Assembly (NCBI GenBank): GCA_902612325.1
Contig: CACMDB010000002.1
Location: 62,001-126,000, forward strand
Direction of reading: 5' to 3'
DNA length: 64,000 nucleotides
Origin: an uncultured Pelagibacteraceae bacterium
GTDB lineage: Bacteria > Pseudomonadota > Alphaproteobacteria > Pelagibacterales > Pelagibacteraceae
Part shown: piece after piece, positions 10,359-19,226 of the stretch
Layout: every line of letters starts with the position of its first letter
Position numbering within the stretch: position 1 is the first letter of the stretch
Translations under genes and position numbers: made by a program
Notes under the pieces: generated by a model
Told to the model about the DNA's origin: nothing
What the model saw: only the letters and a program-made list of their open reading frames with translations
Databases searched by the model: none

Positions 10359-10955
10359 ATGGGAACAGCAAATTTTGAGGACTTCTACGAAGTTCCTAAT
10401 CTTAATTTTGATATATCAAAGTTGAGAAATGATTTGGATAGAGTTTTAAAAGCTAAAAAATTTAACTCTCCTGGAGTTACCCACTTTGGAGCAATACCAT
10501 TAAATCAAATCCCGAATGATAGAAGTTCTATTGAGGGTAATAATATAAGAGGAAAATATTGGACGATTGCTGATGAAACTGGGAAAGAAGTTTCTCGAGA
10601 TGTTGATATTGATGAGTCAAAATATACTCAATTAGTCCCTGAATTTGAAAATACTTATTTTAAAGAAGTTTACGACACTTTAAGTAAAAGGTTTAAACTA
10701 GGTAGAGTTAGATTATTATTAAAAGAGCCAAGATCAACATTAAGCTGGCATAAAGATCCTGAATGTAGACTGCATGTGCCCATTATAACTAATAAAGGTT
10801 GTTCGATGGTAATTGAAAATGTGGCAAAACATCTTCCGGCTGATGGCAAGGTATGGATAACAAATAATACAAAATATCATAATTTTTTTAATGGCGGAGA
10901 ACAGGCTAGAGTACACCTAGTTGCTTGTGTGCTTGATAGTCCGTTTAAAAAATAA
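10359..10955 (+). CDS. 2-oxoglutarate/Fe(II) oxygenase, aspartyl/asparaginyl hydroxylase-like
   Basis: The 198-residue cytosolic protein has a double-stranded beta-helix pattern with iron ligands His131-X-Asp133 (SWHKDPECRLHVPI) and His174 (YHNFFNGG). Arg184 is a likely 2-oxoglutarate ligand. This layout resembles the Asp/Asn beta-hydroxylase family. The substrate cannot be told from sequence. It begins 24 bases after katG and may be co-transcribed, which would place another iron-dependent enzyme under the same control. Its TAA overlaps the next ATG by one base. Confidence 0.68.
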   Translation: MGTANFEDFYEVPNLNFDISKLRNDLDRVLKAKKFNSPGVTHFGAIPLNQIPNDRSSIEGNNIRGKYWTIADETGKEVSRDVDIDESKYTQLVPEFENTYFKEVYDTLSKRFKLGRVRLLLKEPRSTLSWHKDPECRLHVPIITNKGCSMVIENVAKHLPADGKVWITNNTKYHNFFNGGEQARVHLVACVLDSPFKK

Positions 10956-11197
10956 TGGAATTAACAACTGGCATATTTAAAGCTGCTGGACAAATTTACA
11001 CAAATAATAGAGGTTCAATTTTAAGAACCATTATTTATACAATTGGTCATTTTGTTATAGCTATAACTGTTTTAATGTTTGTTGCTGATGTCAGCTTTAT
11101 GATAGCACTAACAGACGCAATAGTAGAACCAATAGCCAATTCTATATGGTATTTTATTTTAGATAAGTGGTGGGCGAGTAAATCAAAAAACTCTTAA
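10955..11197 (+). CDS. Small DUF2061-type membrane protein
   Basis: The 80-residue product has two hydrophobic segments, about residues 23-45 and 50-68, with the motif LRTIIYTIGHF then ALTDAIVEPIANSIWYFILDKWW. This matches my memory of DUF2061 proteins, whose function is unknown. It is coupled to the upstream oxygenase by a TAATG junction. Its stop overlaps the stop of the convergent SH3 gene within TTAA at 11194-11197. Confidence 0.65.
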   Translation: MELTTGIFKAAGQIYTNNRGSILRTIIYTIGHFVIAITVLMFVADVSFMIALTDAIVEPIANSIWYFILDKWWASKSKNS

Positions 11198-11652
11198 TCT
11201 AATACACCCCAAATATTGTCTGTCTTTATCCAACCTTTAAAATCATCCGTATTTATTTTGCACCAAATTCCATTGCATTTTTGAACTATTAGAACTCTTC
11301 CACTTTTAATTTTAGCCAATGGTTTAGAAAAATTTGTCGGATTTTCGAATAAAATTTTATCTTTTGTGGGAATTATTGAATTTATTTTTTTTAATTGAGA
11401 CCAATGTATCCATCCGCTGTTGTTTTTAAAATCAATTACTCTTCGCCAGTTCTCTTTTTTATCAATTTGCTTTAGAGGCAAATTTACTTTTTTATAAATA
11501 AACTTTATAGGAGATTCAAAGCTCGGTCCATACCTTACATTCACCTTACTTTTCTTTAAAGACAAGAAAATTTCTTGAGCACAACTTAATGAGGTAAAAG
11601 ATAATAAAAATAAAGTTATAAAAAAAAGTTTAAATTTTTCTTTTTTTAACAT
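11194..11652 (-). CDS. Exported protein with two bacterial SH3-like domains
   Basis: The 152-residue protein starts with a signal peptide (hydrophobic residues 8-24, SLSCAQEI cleavage region). Two SH3-like repeats follow: residues 30-85 (SKVNVRYGPSFESPIKF, then GWIHWSQL) and 95-150 (GRVLIVQKCNGIWCKI, then GWIKTDN). This layout is common in alphaproteobacterial DUF1058-type periplasmic proteins, thought to bind the cell wall. Its first 23 bases overlap the end of the moeB-like gene, so it is the last gene of this leftward block. Confidence 0.75.
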   Translation of the reverse strand: MLKKEKFKLFFITLFLLSFTSLSCAQEIFLSLKKSKVNVRYGPSFESPIKFIYKKVNLPLKQIDKKENWRRVIDFKNNSGWIHWSQLKKINSIIPTKDKILFENPTNFSKPLAKIKSGRVLIVQKCNGIWCKINTDDFKGWIKTDNIWGVLD

Positions 11653-12391
11653 CTTTTAACTTTTTAAATTTAATTTTTCTAAAATTCAAATTTAATAGAT
11701 CTAAAACCAAAACTTGACCATTTAAATTTTTACCGATGGATAAAATCTTTTTTAAAATTTCATTCGCTTGCATAATTCCTATTATACCAGCCACTGTACC
11801 CAAGATGCCTTCATATTCACAATTTAATATATCGTCTGAAATCTCATATTCTTGATAAAAAGATCTTATACAAGGTGTTTTTTTATTTTTAAAATCGAAA
11901 CTAAAAATATGACCATCAAATTTACTTATTGCTCCAGTTACAAGAAATTTTTTATATTTTCTTGAAAAATCATTAATTAAAAACTTTGTTTCAAAATTAT
12001 CTGATCCATCAATTATGTAGTCATAATTTTTTATAATTTTTTGATAATTATTAATATTTAATCTTATTTTATGTGAGTTTACTTTTATTTTTGAGTTTAT
12101 CTTTTTTAACTTTTTTTGAGCAGACTTTACTTTGGATTTTTTTAAGTCTTCGATGCTGTAAAGACTTTGTCTGTGAATATTTGATAAATTAACAATATCA
12201 GGGTCAACAATGCCCAAAACACCTACCCCTGCTCTCGCTAAAAACTCAGCCGCAGGACAACCTAGACCTCCCATTCCAATAATTAAAACTTTTGCTTCAA
12301 TAATTCTTTTTTGGCCTAAGCTTCCAATATTTTTTAAAACTATTTGTCTTGAAAATCTCTCTATTTGATTTTTATTTAAATTGATATTCAT
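11630..12391 (-). CDS. moeB: ThiF/MoeB-family adenylyltransferase, zinc site degenerate
   Basis: ThiF/MoeB proteins adenylate the C-terminal Gly-Gly of ubiquitin-like sulfur carriers (MoaD, ThiS). The 253-residue product has the nucleotide loop GMGGLGCPAAEFLARAG, the SNIHRQSLY Arg finger region and the IDGSDNFETKFLINDF segment. The first zinc pair, normally PCxxC, reads PCIRSFY, and the C-terminal CxxC is absent, so structural zinc is probably not bound. Whether it serves molybdopterin or thiamine synthesis is unclear. Its ATG overlaps the dut stop (ATGA). Confidence 0.8.
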   Translation of the reverse strand: MNINLNKNQIERFSRQIVLKNIGSLGQKRIIEAKVLIIGMGGLGCPAAEFLARAGVGVLGIVDPDIVNLSNIHRQSLYSIEDLKKSKVKSAQKKLKKINSKIKVNSHKIRLNINNYQKIIKNYDYIIDGSDNFETKFLINDFSRKYKKFLVTGAISKFDGHIFSFDFKNKKTPCIRSFYQEYEISDDILNCEYEGILGTVAGIIGIMQANEILKKILSIGKNLNGQVLVLDLLNLNFRKIKFKKLKDVKKRKI

Positions 12392-12825
12392 TTACCTGTT
12401 GAACCAAATCCACCTTTACCTCTGATAGATTTAGGTAAATCATTTATTTCTTCTAATTCCATCTTGACCACAGGCGCTAATATCATTTGAGCAATTCTAT
12501 CACCATTATTAATTGAAAAATTTTCATTACCATGATTATAGATGATAACCTTTATTTCTCCTCTATAATCACTATCAATTGTTCCTGGGGTGTTTAACAC
12601 GCTAATATTATTTTTCGCCGCCAAACCTGATCTTGGTCTTATTTGAATCTCGTAATCTTCAGAGAAAGCAACAGATAATCCTGTGGGAATTAAAACAGAT
12701 GTTTTGGGTTCTAGATTAATGGGTTCTTTTATAAATGCAATTAAGTCTACACCTGATGCGCCACTGGTTTTGTATTCAGGTAATTTTACACCTGGGTCAA
12801 GTTTTTTGATTAAGACTTTAACCAT
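12388..12825 (-). CDS. dut: Deoxyuridine 5'-triphosphate nucleotidohydrolase
   Basis: dUTPase hydrolyses dUTP to dUMP, keeping uracil out of DNA and feeding dTMP synthesis. The 145-residue trimeric-type enzyme shows the conserved motifs in order: ASGVDLIA, RPRSGLAAKN, NTPGTIDSDYRGEI, GDRIAQMIL and the C-terminal GKGGFGSTGK that closes over the active site. It overlaps the coaBC stop by one base (TAATG), as in many alphaproteobacteria where dut follows coaBC. Confidence 0.97.
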   Translation of the reverse strand: MVKVLIKKLDPGVKLPEYKTSGASGVDLIAFIKEPINLEPKTSVLIPTGLSVAFSEDYEIQIRPRSGLAAKNNISVLNTPGTIDSDYRGEIKVIIYNHGNENFSINNGDRIAQMILAPVVKMELEEINDLPKSIRGKGGFGSTGK

Positions 12826-14030
12826 TAATTTATTTGAGCAACTATTCTATCTACAATTTCCTCTGATATCTCTGACTTCTTTTTTAATGAAAGTTTCTCT
12901 TTTTTCATTTCTTCGTTTTTATAGAAAATTGTAACTTCATTATTTTCATTATCAAAACCGCTTTCACCTTTTGAGACATCGTTAGCTATTATCCAGTCGC
13001 AATTTTTATCTTTTAATTTTTGAATAGCATTTTTCTCTAAACTTGTTGTTTCAGCAGCAAAACCTATAACCATTTTTGGTCTCATAGAGTTATGATTAGA
13101 AACATAGTTCAAAATATCGATATTTCTCTCTAAATTTAATGTTAAATTATCAACTTTTTTAATCTTTTCTTTATGTTCATGACTAGCTTTGAAATCAGCA
13201 ACAGCAGCAGCAAATACAGCTATATCAGTTGGAAGATTTTTTTGAGTGGCCTTAAACATTTCTTCAGCAGTCTCAACTTTGATTAATTTAATGTTTTCAT
13301 CTATTTTTAGGTTTGTAGGTCCTGATATTAAAGTTGTATCAAAACCTCTTTTGCAGAGAGATTTTGCTATCTCGTAACCCTGTTTACCGCTAGATTTATT
13401 TGTAATAAATCTTACAGGATCTATATATTCATTAGTAGGACCCGCGGTTACTAAAGCTTTGAGTTTATTATTTTTGATTTTACTAAACAAAAAATTTTGA
13501 ATTTTTTCATAAATAACTAAAGGTTCAGACATTTTACCCTCACCATATTCACCACAAGCCATATCACCTATTTCAGGGCCAATGATTTTGTAGCCAAAAC
13601 CTCTCAATGTTTTTAGATTATTTTGTGTAGACTGATGATCCCACATTCTAACATTCATTGCTGGAGCTAAAAAAACTTGTTTATTTGAAGCTAATATAAC
13701 TGTGGATGCTAGGTCGCCTGAATTGCCCTGGCTTAATTTGGAAATGGTGTTGGCAGTTGCTGGAGCAACTATAATCACATCGGCCCATCTTGATAAAGAA
13801 ATATGGTCCATCTCTGTCTCATTTTCTAGACTAAATAAATCATCATAAACTTTACCTTGAGATAAAGAGGCTACAGATAATGGGGTTACAAACTCCTTTG
13901 CACTTTTAGTAAGTATTGTTTTTATTTCAGCATTATTCTTTCTAAACATTCTTATCGTTTCAAGACTTTTGTAAGCAGAAATTCCACCACATATTATAAA
14001 AAGAACTTTTTTGTTTGATAAATCTTTCAT
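12825..14030 (-). CDS. coaBC: Bifunctional phosphopantothenoylcysteine decarboxylase/synthetase
   Basis: CoaBC converts 4'-phosphopantothenate plus cysteine to 4'-phosphopantetheine on the way to coenzyme A. The N-terminal flavoprotein domain (about 1-185) has GGISAYKS, a His near SLSRWADVIIVAPATANTISK, the PAMNVRMW motif and the ACGEYGEGKM lid. The C-terminal synthetase domain (about 190-400) has TAGPTNEYIDPVRFITNKSSG. The 401-residue length is usual. It lies between ubiB and dut in a tightly packed leftward block. Confidence 0.96.
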   Translation of the reverse strand: MKDLSNKKVLFIICGGISAYKSLETIRMFRKNNAEIKTILTKSAKEFVTPLSVASLSQGKVYDDLFSLENETEMDHISLSRWADVIIVAPATANTISKLSQGNSGDLASTVILASNKQVFLAPAMNVRMWDHQSTQNNLKTLRGFGYKIIGPEIGDMACGEYGEGKMSEPLVIYEKIQNFLFSKIKNNKLKALVTAGPTNEYIDPVRFITNKSSGKQGYEIAKSLCKRGFDTTLISGPTNLKIDENIKLIKVETAEEMFKATQKNLPTDIAVFAAAVADFKASHEHKEKIKKVDNLTLNLERNIDILNYVSNHNSMRPKMVIGFAAETTSLEKNAIQKLKDKNCDWIIANDVSKGESGFDNENNEVTIFYKNEEMKKEKLSLKKKSEISEEIVDRIVAQIN

Positions 14031-14038
14031 CGACTGAA

Positions 14039-15607
14039 TTAAAATATTAAAAGACCAAAAATTACAAGGATTAATAAACCAATAATAGATTGGTTTCTAA
14101 AAGCAGTCATTTCTGATTTTTGAGTGTTTAAGGCCGTATAGGAATTTGAGTTTTGTGGGATTTGTCCACTAGCAAGATAAGTAAGTGCTTGATTAGCTTT
14201 ATCCATAATTTCAGGAAATTCCGGTAATCTTTTTATTACTTCAGATGTATTTTGAAGTGTCTCATTTAGTTTTGTCATTGGATCTTTTGTTTCTTTTAGC
14301 CAACTTTCAAGAACTGGTTTTGAAGTGGTCCAAATATTTGTGTTTGGATTTAATTTTCTAGCTACACCTTCAACAACAACCATTGTTTTCTGTAACATTA
14401 GAAGCTGAGGTTGAGTTTGCATGTTAAATTTTTCTGTGACATCAAATAGTTGCTTTAATAATTTTCCTCCAGAAATATCTTTAACTGCTTGACCAAAAAT
14501 TGGTTCACCGATGGATCTTAGGGCTTGAGCTAAATCATCTATTGGAACTTCTTTTGGCACAAGGCCTGCAATCAAATGTACTTCAGCAACTTTACGATAA
14601 TCTCTTTGAATAAAACCAAATAAAATTTCAGCTAAAAATCTTTTACTCATTTTATCTAATCTACCCATAATTCCAAAATCAATAGGAACAATTTGACCAT
14701 CATTATCTATGAAAATATTGCCTTGGTGCATATCTGCATGAAAAAAACCATCTCTTACAGCATGTCTTAAAAAATTTTGAATAATATCCTCTGCAATTTT
14801 TTCAGTATTAAATTCTTTATTTTTTAGTTCTTCCGTTTCTCTAATAGATATTCCATCCACCCAATCTAGGGTCATTACATTTTCGCTTGTATAATTCCAA
14901 TAAATTTGAGGAACTCTAAATCCAACATCATTCTTTGTATTTTCAGCATATTCATTTGCAGCAGCTGCTTCAAATCTTAAATCCATCTCCAGATTTGTGA
15001 TTTCTTTTAATAAAAATACTACTTCTACCAGCTTGAGTCTTTTTGTCTTTTTAATAAATGATTCTATTAAGAAAGCAAAAAGCATTATTGCATCAATCTC
15101 CTCATTAAATATTTTTTTTATGTTTGGTCTTAGAATTTTAATTGCAACGTCCTTAAGAATTCCATTGTCATTAATTTGAGCTTTGTGGACTTGAGCAATT
15201 GATGCAGCAGCAACTGGTTCACTTAAATTTATTATAGAGTCATAACTTTCATTACCTAGATCATTTTTAATTATTTCTTTTGCTTGTAACAGAGAAAATG
15301 GTGGCAATTTATCTTGAAGGTTTTCAAGTTTTTTAGAAAGTTCTTCACCAATTATATCAGGTCTAGTTGCTAAAAATTGACCAAGTTTAATAAAAGTTGT
15401 TCCCATTGACTCTAAAGAGTCAGACAGTCTCTCTCCCTCGTCTTTATTTACATCCGTTTGTTTTTTTGGTGAAAAGGAAAATGATAATATCTTAAATAAA
15501 ATCTTTATAGCTAAAGGTGGTTCCTTAAATTTTGATACAATATTTAAAATATCAGAACAAGCTACTTTTCTTCCAAGTTTAAAGAGAATAATTAATTTTT
15601 TTAACAT
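14039..15607 (-). CDS. ubiB: Ubiquinone biosynthesis atypical kinase UbiB
   Basis: UbiB is an ABC1/ADCK-family ATPase required for ubiquinone synthesis at the inner membrane. Seen here are the family KxGQ motif (FIKLGQFLATRPDIIG), the Ala-rich loop (PVAAASIAQVHKA), the Lys in KILRPNI, the HADMHQGNIF catalytic loop and DFGIMG. A C-terminal hydrophobic anchor is present (SIIGLLILVIFGLLIF). I prefer the ATG at 15607 (522 residues): it overlaps the ubiE stop as TGATG, like other junctions here. An ATG at 15619 would add four residues. Confidence 0.93.
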   Translation of the reverse strand: MLKKLIILFKLGRKVACSDILNIVSKFKEPPLAIKILFKILSFSFSPKKQTDVNKDEGERLSDSLESMGTTFIKLGQFLATRPDIIGEELSKKLENLQDKLPPFSLLQAKEIIKNDLGNESYDSIINLSEPVAAASIAQVHKAQINDNGILKDVAIKILRPNIKKIFNEEIDAIMLFAFLIESFIKKTKRLKLVEVVFLLKEITNLEMDLRFEAAAANEYAENTKNDVGFRVPQIYWNYTSENVMTLDWVDGISIRETEELKNKEFNTEKIAEDIIQNFLRHAVRDGFFHADMHQGNIFIDNDGQIVPIDFGIMGRLDKMSKRFLAEILFGFIQRDYRKVAEVHLIAGLVPKEVPIDDLAQALRSIGEPIFGQAVKDISGGKLLKQLFDVTEKFNMQTQPQLLMLQKTMVVVEGVARKLNPNTNIWTTSKPVLESWLKETKDPMTKLNETLQNTSEVIKRLPEFPEIMDKANQALTYLASGQIPQNSNSYTALNTQKSEMTAFRNQSIIGLLILVIFGLLIF

Positions 15608-16311
15608 CAAAATTTCCATCCACTATGAATAGAAACTATTCCACCTGATAAATTTCTATAAGTACATTTTTTAAAATTGTTTTTAACCATTGCATCAATT
15701 AATTCCTCCTGGTTTAAAAAATCTTCAATACTTTTAATTAGATATTCATATGGCTGTTTTTCACCAACAACAAACTTGCCAATAGAAGGTATTAGCTTAG
15801 AGTAATTTTTATAAAGAGTTTCTAAATTTGTATTTTGAATTTTTGAGAACTCTAAGCATAAAAAACGACCCCCTGGTTTTAAAACTCTATAAGCCTCAGA
15901 GAGAGCCTTATCTATATTGGCAGTGTTTCTTAAACCAAAGCTTATAGTGTAAAAGTCGAATAAATTATCAGATAAAGGAATTTTTTCGGCTGGAGATATA
16001 ATCCAATTTATATTTTTAAACTTAGATAACTTTTCTTTCCCTTTACTTATCATCCCTTTATTTGGATCGACACATGCAATACGAGATAATTTATTCACAT
16101 GTTTAACAAATAGTTTAGCTATGTCTCCAGTACCACAAGCAACATCAATTAAATTTTGATTACTGGATGGATTCATCATATTTAATAGACTTTTTTTCCA
16201 CAATCGATGAATACCTAATGACATAAAATCATTCATTAGATCATAACGATCGTACACTTGATTAAACACATTTTGGACTAATCCTTTTTTATTTTGTAGA
16301 TATTGTTGCAT
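15607..16311 (-). CDS. ubiE: Demethylmenaquinone/ubiquinone C-methyltransferase
   Basis: UbiE adds the C5 methyl group to the ubiquinone ring using S-adenosylmethionine. The 234-residue enzyme has YDLMNDFMSLGIHRLWKK near the start, SAM motif I LIDVACGTGD, ISFGLRNTANIDKALSEAYRVLKPGGRF and the C-terminal FKKCTYRNLSGGIVSIHSGWKF signature. It is directly followed by ubiB and diverges from mutM with only 32 bases between, so both promoters must be compact. Confidence 0.96.
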   Translation of the reverse strand: MQQYLQNKKGLVQNVFNQVYDRYDLMNDFMSLGIHRLWKKSLLNMMNPSSNQNLIDVACGTGDIAKLFVKHVNKLSRIACVDPNKGMISKGKEKLSKFKNINWIISPAEKIPLSDNLFDFYTISFGLRNTANIDKALSEAYRVLKPGGRFLCLEFSKIQNTNLETLYKNYSKLIPSIGKFVVGEKQPYEYLIKSIEDFLNQEELIDAMVKNNFKKCTYRNLSGGIVSIHSGWKF

Positions 16312-16343
16312 AATTCAAAAATATATAATCAATATAGTATTAA

Positions 16344-17207
16344 ATGCCAGAATTACCAGAAGTAGAAATTGTACGTCAATCTTTAGACAAAAAGATTAAA
16401 CAAAAAAAGGTCAAAAAAGTAATAGTTAGAAATAGAAATTTAAGAACTAAAATCCCACTTAATTTTCGAAGATCTCTTGAGGGCAAAAAAATAATCAAAG
16501 TAAAAAGATTTTCAAAATATCTGATTATTTGCCTGTCAAATCAAAGTTATTGTCTTTTACATCTAGGTATGTCAGGAACTATTCATCTAATTTATAATCA
16601 AAAAAAAAGTTTGGTAACTAATACTAGTTTTTATAGCTCACCTACATTACCTAAAAAACATAATCACGTAGAAATAGTTTTTGATGATCTTAAAATTGTA
16701 TATAACGATCCAAGAAGATTTGGTTTTTTTGAAATAGTGGTTAATGAACATTTTTTGGATAAAAGATTCTCTAAACTTGGACCAGAACCTTTTCAATCAG
16801 AATTTAATTTAAGTTATATTTATTCTTTTTTAAAAGGAAAAACAAAAAATATAAAAAACTTTCTACTAGATCAAAATTTTGTATCAGGGATAGGAAACAT
16901 TTATGCAAGTGAAATTTTATTTTTATGTAAAATTAAACCTGATAAAAAAGTATCTTTATTAAATAAAGAAGATTGTAAAAAAATTATATTTAATTCTAAA
17001 AAGGTTTTGATTAATGCTATCAAAAAGGGAGGATCAAGTATTAGAGATTTTAAAAACACATCAGGTAAATCAGGAAATTTCCAAAAGAATTTTAATGTTT
17101 ATGAGAGAAAAGGACTTAATTGTAAAAGGTCTGGATGCAACGGAATTATTAAAAAAAAAATGATTTCCAATAGATCTTCTTTTTTTTGCAATATCTGCCA
17201 AATATAA
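16344..17207 (+). CDS. mutM: Formamidopyrimidine-DNA glycosylase
   Basis: MutM (Fpg) removes 8-oxoguanine and formamidopyrimidines and cuts the abasic site. The N-terminus PELPEVE gives the catalytic Pro2 and Glu3. The helix-two-turn-helix lies around LLDQNFVSGIGNIYASEILF. A C-terminal zinc finger has Cys-X4-Cys (CKRSGC) and Cys-X2-Cys (CNIC). The 287-residue length is normal. A TATAAT at 16324-16329 lies only 15 bases before the ATG and no ribosome site is visible, so the leader may be very short. Confidence 0.96.
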   Translation: MPELPEVEIVRQSLDKKIKQKKVKKVIVRNRNLRTKIPLNFRRSLEGKKIIKVKRFSKYLIICLSNQSYCLLHLGMSGTIHLIYNQKKSLVTNTSFYSSPTLPKKHNHVEIVFDDLKIVYNDPRRFGFFEIVVNEHFLDKRFSKLGPEPFQSEFNLSYIYSFLKGKTKNIKNFLLDQNFVSGIGNIYASEILFLCKIKPDKKVSLLNKEDCKKIIFNSKKVLINAIKKGGSSIRDFKNTSGKSGNFQKNFNVYERKGLNCKRSGCNGIIKKKMISNRSSFFCNICQI

Positions 17208-17218
17208 TAATTATTTAA

Positions 17219-17247
17219 TTGACCAAAATTCATTCTCAAGTTATACC
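17219..17247 (+). promoter_or_regulatory. Candidate rpsT promoter close to the start codon
   Basis: TTGACC (17219-17224) and TATACC (17242-17247) are spaced 17 bases apart. A transcript starting about seven bases after the -10 would begin at about 17254, three bases before the rpsT ATG. No Shine-Dalgarno is present between mutM and rpsT. Read-through from mutM remains possible. Confidence 0.4.
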
Positions 17248-17256
17248 CCTGCGCAT

Positions 17257-17517
17257 ATGGCTAACACAAAATCAGCAATCAAAAGAATTAGAAGAATTTC
17301 AAAACAAACAGCTGTTAATAAGGCTCGAAAAAGTAGATATAAAAATGCTTTGAAGAAAATGAATTCTTTAATTGAAGCTAAAAAGAAGTCTGAGGCTTTA
17401 AAGTTCTTACCTAAGTTGAATTCTGAGTTGATGAAAATAGCTAAAACAGGCATCGTAAAGAAACAAAACGCTTCTAGAAACGTTTCAAGGTTTACCAAAA
17501 AAATAGCATCAATCTAG
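17257..17517 (+). CDS. rpsT: 30S ribosomal protein S20
   Basis: S20 binds 16S rRNA at the base of the 30S body. The 86-residue, strongly basic all-helical protein has the family start MANTKSAIKRIRR and the conserved NKARKSRYKNALKK and GIVKKQNASRNVSRFTKKI segments. It sits upstream of dnaA, a usual alphaproteobacterial order. The start lacks a recognisable ribosome-binding site, which fits the short-leader promoter just upstream. Confidence 0.97.
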   Translation: MANTKSAIKRIRRISKQTAVNKARKSRYKNALKKMNSLIEAKKKSEALKFLPKLNSELMKIAKTGIVKKQNASRNVSRFTKKIASI

Positions 17518-17807
17518 TTTAATAACACTTCAGGTTGTTAATCCTAATACAACTTTTAAATCTACAAAATCTGTGATCTTAAAAATTCTCCACACAATAT
17601 TTAGATTTAGTAAATAAACAAACTTATTTAATTCAATTATAAATTTTATTTATATTTTTTTTTTATTTTTTCTTTATTTTTTTTGTCAAATACTTTTTTT
17701 TAAAAAAAAAAAATTTACACAATCCTAGATTTTATTTTTTTTTTATTTTTGAAAATTATTTGTTGCAATAATTTTATTATGGTTCTAACTGAACACTCTC
17801 CACATTT
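17518..17807. other. A/T-rich rpsT-dnaA intergenic region with DnaA-box-like repeats
   Basis: This 290-base stretch has long T and A runs (T8A12 at 17694-17713) and no open frame of note. TCTCCACA occurs twice, at 17587-17594 and 17797-17804, the second directly before the dnaA ATG. With flanking bases these read TTCTCCACA and CTCTCCACA, one and two mismatches from the DnaA box TTATCCACA. It could be a dnaA autoregulatory region or part of a replication origin. Many alphaproteobacteria keep the origin elsewhere, so the origin reading is weak. Confidence 0.35.
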
Positions 17808-19226
17808 ATGAACAATTCTATAAATAATAATAGTTTAAAAGATTCTAAATCCGATATTCTTGATTGGAATTTAGTTCAAGCTGAAATGAAAAATAAATTA
17901 GGACTAGATATTTACGAAAGTTGGCTTAAAAAAATAACTTTTGTCGAGGAAATCAATAATTATATCTTATTATCTGTACCTACTAGATTCATTCGTGATT
18001 GGATTACATCTAGATACTTAGATCAAATCTTGAAAATTATAAAAAATTATAAAAAAGAAATTGTTCGAATTGAATTTAAAATAACTGAAAATAAACCTAC
18101 TTTAACTCAGGATGAAAATAATACTAATGTCATAGAAAATAAAGAAAATGTTTCTTTTATAAAAGACTCTTATTTACAATATAATCGAATAGATCCTAAC
18201 AAAAATTTTGAAAACTTTATTACTGGCTCCAGCAATAAATTAGCATACGAAGCTTCTGTAAAAGTTTCAGAGAATATTTCACATTATAATCCACTTTATC
18301 TTTATGGTGGTGTTGGAATGGGCAAGACACATCTTTTAAATGCAATTGGTTATCACTTGAAAAAAGATAATAAGGTTATGTTTATATCGGCAGAACGTTT
18401 TATGTATCAATTTGTAAAATCAATCAAATCTAACGATATGGTCAAATTTAAAGAGTATTTTCGTAATACAGATATTTTGTTAATTGATGATATACAATTC
18501 ATGAATGGTAAAGAGGCAATGCAAGAAGAATTTTTTCATACTTTTAATGCATTATTAGACAAAGGTTCTCAAATTATAATTTCTGCTGATAGATCTCCTA
18601 ATAAGCTGTCAAGAATTCAGGAGAGGATAAAGTCAAGATTTGCAGGAGGTCTAGTTGTGGATATTCAAAAAACTGATTTAGCACTCAGAAAAAAAATCCT
18701 TGAAAGTAAAATAAGTGACTTAAATAATTTGTATCCTGAAAAGTTTAATATACCTGAGGAAATTAAGGATTTTATAAGTATTAAAATCACAACGAGTGTA
18801 AGAGAATTGGTGGGTGCAATAAATAGAATTATATCCTTTTCAAGAATTTATAACAAAATACCAAGCTTAGCTGAGACAAAAGTTATATTAAAAGATTTAC
18901 TTAATTTAAATGAAAATAAAGTAACTATTGATCTCATTCAAACTATTGTGTGTAAATTTTTTAAGATTAGTAAAAATGAAATGCTCTCATCAAGAAGATC
19001 TAGGTACCTAGTGAGACCACGGCAAACAGCAATTTATTTAACAAAAATTTTGACTTCAAAATCTCTGCCTGAAATTGGAAGAGAGTTTTCAAATAGAGAT
19101 CACACAACTATAATTCACTCAGTTAAAACTATTGAAAAATTAAAAGAAAAAGATCCAGATATGATTGCAAATATAGATAAACTAAAAAATCAAATATTAT
19201 ATAGCAATAAAGAAAATGAAATTTAA
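17808..19226 (+). CDS. dnaA: Chromosomal replication initiator protein DnaA
   Basis: DnaA binds DnaA boxes and melts the origin. The 472-residue protein has domain I (VQAEMKNKLGLDIYESWLKK), a short linker, the AAA+ domain with Walker A LYGGVGMGKTHLL (about 165-177) and Walker B ILLIDDIQF, and domain IV with the DHTTIIHSVKTIEK DNA-binding signature near the C-terminus. It overlaps dnaN by 11 bases. Both TCTCCACA repeats lie upstream, one adjacent to the start, which would suit autoregulation. Confidence 0.97.
   Translation: MNNSINNNSLKDSKSDILDWNLVQAEMKNKLGLDIYESWLKKITFVEEINNYILLSVPTRFIRDWITSRYLDQILKIIKNYKKEIVRIEFKITENKPTLTQDENNTNVIENKENVSFIKDSYLQYNRIDPNKNFENFITGSSNKLAYEASVKVSENISHYNPLYLYGGVGMGKTHLLNAIGYHLKKDNKVMFISAERFMYQFVKSIKSNDMVKFKEYFRNTDILLIDDIQFMNGKEAMQEEFFHTFNALLDKGSQIIISADRSPNKLSRIQERIKSRFAGGLVVDIQKTDLALRKKILESKISDLNNLYPEKFNIPEEIKDFISIKITTSVRELVGAINRIISFSRIYNKIPSLAETKVILKDLLNLNENKVTIDLIQTIVCKFFKISKNEMLSSRRSRYLVRPRQTAIYLTKILTSKSLPEIGREFSNRDHTTIIHSVKTIEKLKEKDPDMIANIDKLKNQILYSNKENEI

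Noticed and set aside
17641-17760. Long T and A runs as terminators
   Set aside because: No G/C-containing stem precedes them; such runs are common in this A/T-rich genome.
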